Shown in pieces: positions 1 to 6,195 of a stretch of 9,375 bases of DNA (within the stretch, counting starts at the first letter, position 1; every line of letters starts with the position of its first letter). This DNA is from JACRBK01 sp964427955 (GTDB taxonomy: Bacteria; Chloroflexota; Anaerolineae; Aggregatilineales; Aggregatilineaceae): NCBI GenBank assembly GCA_964427955.1, contig CAYRWY010000225.1, positions 1 to 9,375 of the forward strand, in the 5' to 3' direction. Both the position numbers and the translations under genes were made by a program. Under the pieces are notes generated by a model. It did no database searches, was not told the origin of the DNA, and saw only the letters and a program-made list of their open reading frames with translations.

Positions 1-155
1 TGGACGGCACGCTGTGGCTGAGTGACGCGGGGAGCCTGAACGGGACTTTTGTGGGAAACACGCGGGTCGAAGCGCCGGTCGAGATCCAGCGCGGCCAGTT
101 GTTCCGGCTGGGTCGAACCTGGCTGCGCGTGCAGCCGGAAACGGATGACGGTTAG
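1..155 (+). CDS. FHA-domain protein, C-terminal fragment
   Basis: This is the 3' end of a gene that begins before the window; full codons run from base 3 to the TAG at 153-155, giving 51 codons. The readable tail holds the second half of a forkhead-associated fold. The segment SLNGTFVGNTRV matches the FHA hallmark Ser-x-x-Asn-Gly-Thr-x-Val, and is followed by the usual late strands (a hydrophobic run, then RGQLFRLGRTWLRV). FHA domains bind phosphothreonine peptides. The FHA fold is the last element of the protein, which ends eight residues after it (QPETDDG). What lies N-terminal to it cannot be seen. The stop codon directly abuts the GTG start of the next gene, so the two are probably translationally coupled and functionally linked. 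That next gene encodes a phosphotransferase-like protein, which fits a phospho-signalling pair. The FHA call is secure; the whole-protein function is unknown. Confidence 0.85.
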   Translation, partial: DGTLWLSDAGSLNGTFVGNTRVEAPVEIQRGQLFRLGRTWLRVQPETDDG

Positions 156-2090
156 GTGGATACCATCACCTTGCAGGACATACTCAACCTGGCCCGCCAG
201 GAGTCGGCGCGGCTTTACCATTATTTCATCGGCGTCGAGCACCTCTTCATTGCCCTGACCAAGCTGGACGGGGGGCTGACCAATGCCGTGCTGGAATACT
301 ACGGGCTGTCGCCGCGTTTCGTGCGCTACAACCTGCGCGAGACGGTGGGCCGCTACGAAAACCGCCGTTACTGGCCCGGCTTCCCGGAAACGCCGCGCGC
401 GATCCAGGTGATGAATCTGGCTGCGCAGCGGGCCGAGACGGATCAGGTCTCCGAGCGTGATCTCTTTTTGGCGATCCTGGAAGAAAGCGACAGCGTCGTG
501 ATTCGGGTGCTGCACGAGATGGGCGTGGATACCGCCGCGCTCTACGACACGGCGGCCCACTGGACGGTGCCGCTGCGTCCCCAGCCGCCCGAAGTGCCCA
601 TCCGCGGCCAGTTCGACGTGGAGTTGGATGCCGAACAGCGCCGCGTGCTGCAAGAGATGTTCCGCGAGTACCGCGAAATCGAGCTGGTGCGCGATCTCGA
701 CAGCGGGCACAGCGGCGCGCGCGTGCTGCTGGTCCGGCCCATCAGGGTGGGGGGGCAGGTGGATGCCCCGGTCGTGGTCAAGATCGACGACCGCCACGCG
801 ATTCTGTACGAGCGGCGGCGCTACGACCAGTACGTCAAGGGCACGCTGCCCACGTCGGCGGCCCGCCTGCTGGATTCGCCCATCGTGCCGGATGATACCT
901 GGTGCGGCGGTCTGAAATATACCTTTGTCGGCCATCCTGGCGAGACTGATCCGGTCAGCCTGCTGCACCTGGCCGCCCAGCGCCATCCCCAGGAAGTGAG
1001 CAGTTTCATCCGCACGCTGTTCGACGTGTTCGGGCCGTCGTGGTGGCTCCAGGGTCAGCCCTACCGCTTTGGCGTATGGCGGGAGTACGAGCACGTGCTG
1101 CCCCCGGCCCTGGTGATCGAGGCGCTGCCCGACGTGCGCCTGGCCTCGACCGGCCACGTTCTGACTCCGCTGGGCACCTGGAGCCGGACCACCTACGTTC
1201 TACCGGGCGAGGTCGTCGCCCTGGACGGGTTCGTCGTGCAGAAAGTCGATGCTCCGCGCGATCTGCTGCATCTCGCCGCCGGGGCGCAGCCGGAAGCCGT
1301 CAACCGCTCCGGCAAAGTGGACGTGCGCGGCCTGGGTCTCCGGCGTGGATCGTATTTCCGCGGCGAGCTGGTCGAACGCATCGTAGGCCGCGTCGTGAGC
1401 ACGCGCGACGATCTGCTGCGGCGCTCGCTGCTCGCCCTGGAACCGGATTTCGACCTGCGCCTGGATTCGATCCCCAGCCAGGTCCCCGGCGTGCCCGATC
1501 TGCCTAACCCATTGAACCGGGTCAACGACGTGCTGGAGCGGCAGTTGAGCGGCTTTCTTTCGACGATTCACGGCGATCTGCACCTGGGTAACGTGCTGGT
1601 CGGGCCGCGCGGCGATCCCTGGCTGATCGATTTCGCCTGGACGCGCGAAGGTCACGCCCTCTTCGACTGGGCGCTGCTCGAAATCAGTCTGCTGGTCGAG
1701 GCGATTTCAGACACCGCCGTGCCCGGCTGGAAGGGGCGGTGGGAGCTGATCGGGCTGCTGCACGCCATCAACCACGGTGAGGATCGCGTCCAGGACCCGC
1801 TGTTGGCCGTGGTCAAGACCATCCGCGACCTGGTAGCCCGCTGCCTGGCCCGCCCGGATCGCTGGTCCGAATATTACGTGGCGCTGGCGCTCCTGGCGCT
1901 GCGGGCGATGGACTGGCCCTCCGCCAACCTCGACGGGCGCCGGTTGGCCTTCCTGGTTTCGGCGCTGTCGATGTCCATGCTCAAATCCATCCGGCGTGAC
2001 TCTTATCCTACTCGCACCGATCCCCACTCCGGCCTGGATGCGACTGACGCCGAACAGCCCGCCCACCGTTTCGAGGATAGTGACCGATGA
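156..2090 (+). CDS. Clp-N repeat / APH-like phosphotransferase fusion protein
   Basis: 644 residues, GTG start placed directly after the preceding TAG. It is needed because the Clp-N homology begins within the first ten residues; no clear ribosome site precedes it, so coupling is likely. Residues about 1-130 carry two Clp-N-type repeats: one around YHYFIGVEHLFIAL (21-34) and the next from TPRAIQVMNLA (79-89) through RDLFLAILEE (101-110). They resemble the substrate/adaptor-binding N-domain of ClpC/ClpA, but no AAA+ ATPase follows. Residues about 175-260 look like a kinase N-lobe, with a Gly-rich turn (DSGHSGARVLLV) and VVVKI, giving K209 as a candidate ATP lysine. The catalytic signature is H472-G-D474-L-H-L-G-N479 and the metal-binding aspartate is D492 in IDFAW, as in aminoglycoside/choline phosphotransferases. 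About 180 residues between the lobes are extra and contain a beta-rich stretch (340-420). The TCAD9 family of NTP-dependent conflict systems is a possible match from memory, unchecked. Substrate unknown; the protein is probably cytoplasmic, as no signal peptide or membrane segment is seen. Confidence 0.85.
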   Translation: MDTITLQDILNLARQESARLYHYFIGVEHLFIALTKLDGGLTNAVLEYYGLSPRFVRYNLRETVGRYENRRYWPGFPETPRAIQVMNLAAQRAETDQVSERDLFLAILEESDSVVIRVLHEMGVDTAALYDTAAHWTVPLRPQPPEVPIRGQFDVELDAEQRRVLQEMFREYREIELVRDLDSGHSGARVLLVRPIRVGGQVDAPVVVKIDDRHAILYERRRYDQYVKGTLPTSAARLLDSPIVPDDTWCGGLKYTFVGHPGETDPVSLLHLAAQRHPQEVSSFIRTLFDVFGPSWWLQGQPYRFGVWREYEHVLPPALVIEALPDVRLASTGHVLTPLGTWSRTTYVLPGEVVALDGFVVQKVDAPRDLLHLAAGAQPEAVNRSGKVDVRGLGLRRGSYFRGELVERIVGRVVSTRDDLLRRSLLALEPDFDLRLDSIPSQVPGVPDLPNPLNRVNDVLERQLSGFLSTIHGDLHLGNVLVGPRGDPWLIDFAWTREGHALFDWALLEISLLVEAISDTAVPGWKGRWELIGLLHAINHGEDRVQDPLLAVVKTIRDLVARCLARPDRWSEYYVALALLALRAMDWPSANLDGRRLAFLVSALSMSMLKSIRRDSYPTRTDPHSGLDATDAEQPAHRFEDSDR

Positions 2091-2659
2091 TCAGACTTGC
2101 GCTTGCCACCGACGCCGCGGCCCTTCAGGCCATCTACGCGCCCATCGTCCGCGACACCCCGACTTCGTTCGAGGTGGAGGTCCCGACCGTGGACGAGATG
2201 CGCCGCCGCATCGTCGAGACGACGGTGACACATCCCTGGCTGGTCTATGAGCGCCAGGGCGAGGTGCTGGGCTACGTCTACGGCAGCAAACACCGCGCCC
2301 GTCCCGCCTACCAGTGGTCGGTGGAAGTCTCGGCCTACATTGACCCCCGCGCCCGCCGGATGGGACTGGGCCGCGCGCTGTATACCGCGCTGTTCAAGCT
2401 CCTGGTGCTGCAAGGCTTCTACAACGCCTACGCCGGGATCACGCTGCCCAACCCTGGCAGCGTCGGCCTGCACGAGGCGCTGGGCTTTCAGCCGGTGGGC
2501 GTCTTTCCTGACGTGGGCTGCAAGTTCGGAGCCTGGCACGCCGTCGGCTGGTGGCATCTTCCTCTCCAACCGCTGGCGGTCGATCCCCCGCCGCCGCTGC
2601 CCCTCGCCGCCGTGATCGCCACGCCCGCCTGGGACGCCGCCCTGTCTGCCGGGGGTTGA
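2087..2659 (+). CDS. PAT-type GNAT N-acetyltransferase
   Basis: 190 residues. ATG overlaps the preceding stop in an ATGA junction; the purine-rich GAGGATAG just upstream can serve as ribosome site. The whole length matches the phosphinothricin acetyltransferase (Pat/Bar) branch of GNAT enzymes, which move an acetyl group from acetyl-CoA to a primary amine. The acetyl-CoA pyrophosphate loop is R90-R-M-G93-L-G95. Other family landmarks are HPWLVYE (49-55), YIDPRARR (84-91), GITLPNPGSV (117-126), LHEALGF (128-134) and the C-terminal KFGAWHAVGWW (146-156). E80 and H129 line up with the residues I recall as Glu88 and His137 of Bar. The last 25 residues are proline- and alanine-rich and not conserved. 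Many chromosomal members of this family act on amino-acid analogues such as methionine sulfone/sulfoximine, so the real substrate is uncertain. Its tight coupling to a phosphotransferase-like gene and an rRNA methyltransferase gene suggests co-expression. Confidence 0.9.
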   Translation: MIRLALATDAAALQAIYAPIVRDTPTSFEVEVPTVDEMRRRIVETTVTHPWLVYERQGEVLGYVYGSKHRARPAYQWSVEVSAYIDPRARRMGLGRALYTALFKLLVLQGFYNAYAGITLPNPGSVGLHEALGFQPVGVFPDVGCKFGAWHAVGWWHLPLQPLAVDPPPPLPLAAVIATPAWDAALSAGG

Positions 2660-2663
2660 AGGC

Positions 2664-3395
2664 ATGAAATACCGTCACATGACCGCCCGCGAAGACTACA
2701 GCCCCTATGCCAGCGGCCAGGTGTTGTACAGCCTGCGTGGGCATCCGCCCCTGCCGGTTCGTCTGGCGAGTGAGGTTTTTCTTCGGGCGTATGACCTGTG
2801 GGCCGGATCGGGTCAGCCCTCGTGCACGCTGTATGACCCCCTGTGCGGTTCCGGGGCGACCCTGGTGACGCTGAAATTTCTGCACTGGGAGCGCATCACG
2901 TCGCTGCTCGGCTCGGATGTCTCGCCCGAAAGTCTGGAAATTGCCGCGCAAAACTTCCAGCTTCTGACCGAGTCCGGGTTGCAGGCGCGCCTGGCGAAGA
3001 TCGCGGCGGACGTGGACGCCTACGGCAAAGACTCGCATAAAAACGCCCTGGTCATGGCCCAGTCTTTGCGGGGCCGGATCGCCGGACCGGTTACGACCCG
3101 TCTGTTCCACGCCGACGCCACCGATCCGCACGCCGTCCAAGCCGGGCTGGGCGACACCCGGGCCGATATCGCCTTGCTCGACATCCCCTATGGACGTCTC
3201 TCGGCCTGGGAGGGCGCCCTCTCCAGCCAGGAGACCACGGTCAGGGTGCTCGATACCCTGGCGACGGTCCTGTCCCCCGGCGGCGTGGTCGCTTTGTTCA
3301 TGCCCAAGCGGCACAAGCTTCAGTTGGCGCAGTACCACCGGCTTCAGCAGATCAAAGCCGGAAAACGCGAGGTTTGGTTGTTGCAGCTTGGCTGA
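2664..3395 (+). CDS. AviRa-family 23S rRNA methyltransferase
   Basis: 243 residues, about the length I recall for AviRa of the avilamycin producer Streptomyces viridochromogenes (near 250). AviRa transfers a methyl group from S-adenosylmethionine to a guanine in helix 91 of 23S rRNA (G2535, E. coli numbering) and lowers orthosomycin binding. Landmarks seen here: YRHMTARE near the N-terminus, PLPVRLASEVFLRA (29-42), the SAM-binding motif D58-P-L-C-G-S-G64 followed by an LHW segment, the acidic motif II SDVSPESLEIAAQNF (84-98), and D173-I-P-Y-G177 followed by AWEG, matching the DLPYG...WEG of AviRa. The Rossmann core runs from about 52 to 215. ATG lies 4 bp after the acetyltransferase stop, so it is the last gene of the operon. 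The product could be a housekeeping rRNA modifier rather than a resistance factor, because relatives occur in bacteria that make no avilamycin. Its stop is only 4 bp from the stop of the convergent gene. Confidence 0.82.
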   Translation: MKYRHMTAREDYSPYASGQVLYSLRGHPPLPVRLASEVFLRAYDLWAGSGQPSCTLYDPLCGSGATLVTLKFLHWERITSLLGSDVSPESLEIAAQNFQLLTESGLQARLAKIAADVDAYGKDSHKNALVMAQSLRGRIAGPVTTRLFHADATDPHAVQAGLGDTRADIALLDIPYGRLSAWEGALSSQETTVRVLDTLATVLSPGGVVALFMPKRHKLQLAQYHRLQQIKAGKREVWLLQLG

Positions 3396-3399
3396 CCCC

Positions 3400-3960
3400 T
3401 TACGACGAGCAGTCCATCGTCTGGATGCTGCTCGTGCCTTCGGCGCTGATCGTGGCGATCCAGCACGGGGTAGTGGGGACGAAATTCTGATCGGGGAGGC
3501 GCAGCGTGAACGCGATCTCGTCCAGCGGCGGCGTGGTGTGCTCGAAGTTGTAATGCACCGTCCCGCCGGTTTGTTCCAGCGTCAGCACGTACTCGCGCTT
3601 GACCGAGTCGGTCGCCTGGCCGGGCAGCGTCGCCCGCCGGTACGAGTCCACGATCCGCAGGGCCGCCGGACCGTTCAGGATGGCCCGTCCCCCGTTCAAG
3701 TCGAATGCCAGCGTGGCGCTGCCGTCGGGCTTGACTTGCACGCCCTGGCCGGGCTTGAGTTTCAGACGGGTGTCGCGGTCCGGCGTGAGCGGACGTGTCG
3801 TGTTGCCGGGGCCGATCTGCTCGATCTCGCCGCTGGCGTGCAGCACCGTGACCGGCTGATCCACGTTGAAGGGGATAAATGTGGCCGCGGCCAGCCCCAG
3901 GGCGGCAGCGGCCAACACGGCGACCAGGGCGATGAGAATCGTTCGGCTGTCTCGGTCCAT
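3400..3960 (-). CDS. membrane-anchored FecR-like protein
   Basis: 186 residues. I chose the ATG at 3958-3960 because it leads straight into a membrane helix (about residues 7-28, TILIALVAVLAAAALGLAA); in-frame starts further upstream would overlap the transpeptidase gene. The outer part starts with PVTVLHASGEIEQIGPG, then GQGVQVKPDGSATLAFD and LTLEQTGGTVHYNFE. This is the pattern of FecR domains: a threshold-like beta-rich module with a Gly-Asp-Gly-Ser-Ala turn and a paired LEQTGG strand. FecR proteins usually convey signals to sigma/anti-sigma systems, but stand-alone FecR-domain proteins are common in Chloroflexota and often have no known role. Here there is no cytoplasmic anti-sigma domain and no FecI gene in view. 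The tail after FVPTTPC is short, so the last FecR strands look reduced; cysteines C166 and C184 could pair outside the cell. The gene follows the transpeptidase on the same strand, 77 bp downstream. The ribosome site is weak (AGGGG only 2 nt from ATG). Confidence 0.68.
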   Translation of the reverse strand: MDRDSRTILIALVAVLAAAALGLAAATFIPFNVDQPVTVLHASGEIEQIGPGNTTRPLTPDRDTRLKLKPGQGVQVKPDGSATLAFDLNGGRAILNGPAALRIVDSYRRATLPGQATDSVKREYVLTLEQTGGTVHYNFEHTTPPLDEIAFTLRLPDQNFVPTTPCWIATISAEGTSSIQTMDCSS

Positions 3961-3990
3961 AGCCCCTACACCACGTTTCCACCGCGCCGC

Positions 3991-4031
3991 TCCCCCTCGC
4001 CACGGGGTGGAGAGGGGGCCGGGGGGTGAGG
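3991..4031. repeat. REP-like GC-rich hairpin element
   Basis: A GC-rich element sits between the transpeptidase and FecR-like genes. CCCCCTC (3992-3998) pairs with GAGGGGG (4012-4018). Inside it CCAC (4000-4003) pairs with GTGG (4007-4010) around a GGG loop, with one G-A mismatch. The flanking GGCCGGGGGGTGAGG completes a motif I recognise as a widespread interspersed repeat in high-GC genomes, the sort that is spuriously translated as SPRGGEGAGG. Only one copy lies in this window, so its repeat status rests on memory. It is transcribed as part of the transpeptidase-FecR unit and could stabilise the upstream mRNA or attenuate reading into the second gene. There is no T-run after the stem on the minus strand, so it is not a typical intrinsic terminator. 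Confidence 0.6.
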
Positions 4032-4037
4032 TTTGTT

Positions 4038-5183
4038 TTACCGTCTCGCCCAGTTCGGCAGATCGGTGCGATATTTGCCGCTGCTGTACACGTACACCTT
4101 GGCGTGCTGGTACTGCTCCGGATTGGTCCACTGGTACAGCCACCAGGCATCCATGATCGACAGGTTGACACAGCCATGACTCTGGCGGTAGCCGAAACGG
4201 TCGTGCCAGTAGGTTCCGTGCAGCGAAATGTCGCCGTCGAAATACATGACCCACGGCACTTCCTCGATGAAGTAGAAATCTTTTTGCCCTTCCGCGCCGC
4301 TCATGCGGGTGGCTTCGTGCCGCTCATAAATCTCGAACAACCCTTCGCTAGTGCTCCACTTGGGCAGGCCGGACGAGATCAAGGTGGCAAAGGCCATCCG
4401 ATCCCCTTCATAGGCGACCACGGTTTGCTCGTACAGATCCACGGCGATCCAGTGGTCATCCGGGCCGACGCCTTCCGGGCGTGAGATGACCTTGACTTTG
4501 GCGACGCGGAGCTGCTGAATCCACTGGTTCGGGGCGATCAGGTACCATTCCCATCCATCGGCATCGTATTCCGTGCCGTAGATGTTCATCATGGTATAGC
4601 GTGGAATGATGGCCGCCGAGTCATCCTCAGGCCCGCCGGGGTAGCGGCTGGGCCGGGCTTCCGCCAGCATCCAGGCGAAGGGGCGATCCGGCTGGGTCGT
4701 GATCTCCACGCCCGAAAATTCCGAAACGGTCGCCCAGGTGATGTTGTCGCTTGAGACCCACTGCCCATAGTTGATCTGGATGAAGCCGTTCTGCTCGTTG
4801 ATCACCGTGACGTAGTTATAGCCAGCATCCATTTCGCCGATCGGATTGCCGTTGGGCGCGTCATAGATGACCACGTGGCCCGTCATGCGGCGGTACGCGC
4901 GCGACCAGACGATGTCTTCCTGGTACGGAACCTGGACGGCGTCCGGGGTGGGGTGATCGACCATTTCAGTTTCGGCAGCGCGCAGTTCCAATGCCGACAT
5001 CCCGGTGTGTTCCAGGCAGTCTTCGGGCAGTTGGGGCGTCTGACCTTCAGGCGTCGCGGCAATCGCGGCGGCGATCCGGTCGGCGCACGTTTCGTCGCGC
5101 TTGTCACCGGGAAACGCGAAAACCGGCACTGCTCCTGTGGCGATGATGAGAGTAATTAGTAAGAGCACATACCATTTACGCAT
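4038..5183 (-). CDS. secreted L,D-transpeptidase (YkuD family)
   Basis: 381 residues, ATG at 5181-5183 preceded by a strong GAGGGAG ribosome site. A signal peptide is clear: MRKW, then a hydrophobic run, then VFA with likely cleavage after residue 23; there is no lipobox, so the enzyme is exported rather than lipid-anchored. The mature N-terminus (24-90) is polar, with C33 and C56. Residues about 95-150 and 175-230 look like two SH3-like wall-binding modules (HVVIYDAPNGNPIGEMDAG; IYGTEYDADGWEWYLI). The YkuD catalytic domain runs from about 244 to 370. Its active-site motif is complete: H322-G, then S335-H336-G-C338-V-N340, with C338 the nucleophile. Enzymes of this family form 3-3 cross-links in peptidoglycan or attach proteins to it. 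Base composition is visibly less GC-rich than in the flanking genes. It heads a minus-strand unit with the FecR-like gene, driven by its own promoter. Confidence 0.93.
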   Translation of the reverse strand: MRKWYVLLLITLIIATGAVPVFAFPGDKRDETCADRIAAAIAATPEGQTPQLPEDCLEHTGMSALELRAAETEMVDHPTPDAVQVPYQEDIVWSRAYRRMTGHVVIYDAPNGNPIGEMDAGYNYVTVINEQNGFIQINYGQWVSSDNITWATVSEFSGVEITTQPDRPFAWMLAEARPSRYPGGPEDDSAAIIPRYTMMNIYGTEYDADGWEWYLIAPNQWIQQLRVAKVKVISRPEGVGPDDHWIAVDLYEQTVVAYEGDRMAFATLISSGLPKWSTSEGLFEIYERHEATRMSGAEGQKDFYFIEEVPWVMYFDGDISLHGTYWHDRFGYRQSHGCVNLSIMDAWWLYQWTNPEQYQHAKVYVYSSGKYRTDLPNWARR

Positions 5184-5188
5184 AACGA

Positions 5189-5195
5189 CTCCCTC
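5189..5195 (-). promoter_or_regulatory. ribosome binding site of the L,D-transpeptidase gene
   Basis: GAGGGAG on the minus strand, separated by 5 nt from the ATG at 5183. It is the strongest Shine-Dalgarno match in the window and fixes the start, which also gives a canonical signal peptide. Confidence 0.75.
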
Positions 5196-5219
5196 GCTTC
5201 AAGTGAATTTCTCGGATAG

Positions 5220-5248
5220 AAGATAACAATAATCCCGGCGAAGGTCAA
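5220..5248 (-). promoter_or_regulatory. sigma70-like promoter for the L,D-transpeptidase gene
   Basis: On the minus strand, TTGACC (5248-5243; 5 of 6 to TTGACA) is followed after exactly 17 nt by TATCTT (5225-5220; 4 of 6 to TATAAT). Transcription would start near 5212-5214, leaving a leader of roughly 30 nt that contains the GAGGGAG ribosome site. Position, spacing and direction all fit; no experimental support can be drawn from sequence alone. Confidence 0.55.
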
Positions 5249-5257
5249 TGCCGGGAT
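5232..5257. promoter_or_regulatory. palindrome over the transpeptidase -35 (candidate operator)
   Basis: ATCCCGGC (5232-5239) and GCCGGGAT (5250-5257) form a perfect 8-bp inverted repeat with a 10-nt spacer. The -35 hexamer of the minus-strand promoter lies in the spacer and one arm lies in the promoter spacer, so a dimeric regulator bound here would block RNA polymerase. Because the promoter start point is downstream, most of the palindrome should not be in the mRNA, which argues against an RNA hairpin role. No regulator gene is visible nearby. Confidence 0.5.
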
Positions 5258-5288
5258 CGGCAAACGCAGGGGAAAAGGTGGTTTGGGA

Positions 5289-5312
5289 ACGGTGAATCTT
5301 GTCCCTCACCGT
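5289..5312. promoter_or_regulatory. second inverted repeat in the divergent region
   Basis: ACGGTGA (5289-5295) and TCACCGT (5306-5312) form a perfect 7-bp inverted repeat with a 10-nt spacer. The spacer contains TTGTCC, a possible plus-strand -35. The arm sequence differs from that of the palindrome at 5232-5257, so a different protein would bind, if any. It could instead be a chance palindrome. Confidence 0.35.
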
Positions 5313-5414
5313 GTACTTTGTGTTAAATTACGTCCAAATTCCACCGTCTGCGTATATTCTAGTTAGGGCAAGCTGTATGGGTATTGAGAGCGTGCCGCGA
5401 AGTTTCGCCACACT

Positions 5415-5470
5415 CTGATTACTGTCTACTGAAAGCTGACAACTGTCAACTGAAAACTAACCACTAATCA
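5415..5470. repeat. eight phased degenerate 7-bp repeats (CTGNNNA type)
   Basis: Eight consecutive 7-base units run without any phase slip. The first six begin CTG and the last two begin CTA; seven end in A and one in G; then another CTG follows at 5471. The middle three positions vary but are rich in A, C and T. Within it TGACA-AC-TGTCA (5437-5448) is a small palindrome. The array stops about 12 bases before the ATPase ribosome site, so it would lie in that mRNA leader. Degenerate heptad arrays like this are known as short tandemly repeated repetitive sequences in filamentous cyanobacteria, and I recall similar stretches in Chloroflexota intergenic regions. Confidence 0.75.
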
Positions 5471-5496
5471 CTGCTCTTGGGCGAAGGATGGCTGGA

Positions 5497-6195
5497 ATGT
5501 CGAACAACGGTCGCCGGGTGGTGCTGCGCGCCACAGAACTGACCAAGGATCTGCCCCTGGGATCGGTCGTCGTCCATGCCGTGCGCGGCGTGGACCTGGA
5601 AATCTACGAAAACGAGATGGTCGGGATCGTCGGGCCGTCCGGCAGCGGCAAAAGCACGCTGCTCGGCTTGATCGGCGGCCTGGATACGCCTACCACGGGC
5701 CGCATCGAGATCGACGGCGTGGACGTCACCAACATGAGCGAAGGCCGCCTGACCGAAGTCCGCAACGAAAAAATCGGCTTCGTCTTCCAGTTCTTCAACC
5801 TGATCCCCACGCTGACTGCGCTCGAAAATGTCGCCCTGCCGATCCAGTTCGCGCAGCATCCCAAATTCAAGCCGGAAAAACGCGCTCGCGAACTGCTGGA
5901 ACTGCTCGGCCTGGGGGATCGCATGACCCATCGCCCGATGGAGCTGTCAGGCGGGCAGCAGCAGCGCGTGGCGATTGCGCGGGCGCTCGCCAACAATCCG
6001 CCGCTCCTGCTGGCGGACGAGCCGACCGGCAACCTGGACTCGGAAGCGTCCAAAGTCGTGCTGCAAGCCCTGCGCGACGTCTGGCGCGAGACCGGCACGA
6101 CCGTTATCCTCGTCACGCACGATCACGAACTGGCCGCGCAGATGGATCGCGTCCTCGAATTGATCGATGGCCGGATCGTGGGACAGGCAGGCTGA
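5497..6195 (+). CDS. MacB/LolD-type ABC transporter ATP-binding protein
   Basis: 232 residues from the ATG at 5497. An in-frame ATG at 5488 would add three residues, but the ribosome site GAAGG (5483-5487) touches it directly while sitting 9 nt before 5497, so the later start is preferred. All nucleotide-binding motifs are intact: Walker A GPSGSGKST (46-54), Q-loop Q98 in VFQFFNL, signature LSGGQQQR (150-157), Walker B LLLADEP (170-176), D-loop GNLD and switch H208 in VTHD. The spacing and the VGIVGPSGSGKSTLLGLIGGLD pattern place it in the LolD/MacB/FtsE-like group that pairs with FtsX-type permeases. These use ATP to drive mechanotransmission: export of lipoproteins, peptides or antibiotics, or control of wall hydrolases, rather than classic alternating-access transport. 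It ends 2 bp before the permease start, so the two genes form one operon and one complex at the inner face of the cytoplasmic membrane. Confidence 0.95.
   Translation: MSNNGRRVVLRATELTKDLPLGSVVVHAVRGVDLEIYENEMVGIVGPSGSGKSTLLGLIGGLDTPTTGRIEIDGVDVTNMSEGRLTEVRNEKIGFVFQFFNLIPTLTALENVALPIQFAQHPKFKPEKRARELLELLGLGDRMTHRPMELSGGQQQRVAIARALANNPPLLLADEPTGNLDSEASKVVLQALRDVWRETGTTVILVTHDHELAAQMDRVLELIDGRIVGQAG

Larger units (their letters stand above)
5184..5496. other. divergent intergenic region
   Basis: About 313 bases separate the transpeptidase gene (leftward) from the ABC ATPase gene (rightward). The region is more AT-rich than the genes. From left to right it holds the transpeptidase ribosome site, a minus-strand sigma70-like promoter, a palindrome over that promoter's -35, a second palindrome at 5289-5312, weak plus-strand promoter elements, eight 7-bp repeat units, and the ATPase ribosome site (GAAGG at 5483-5487). 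For the plus strand two weak promoters are possible: TTGTCC (5299-5304) with TTAAAT (5323-5328) at 18-nt spacing, or a -10-like TATATT at 5353-5358 without a good -35. I see no convincing open reading frame, tRNA or riboswitch in it. Confidence 0.7.
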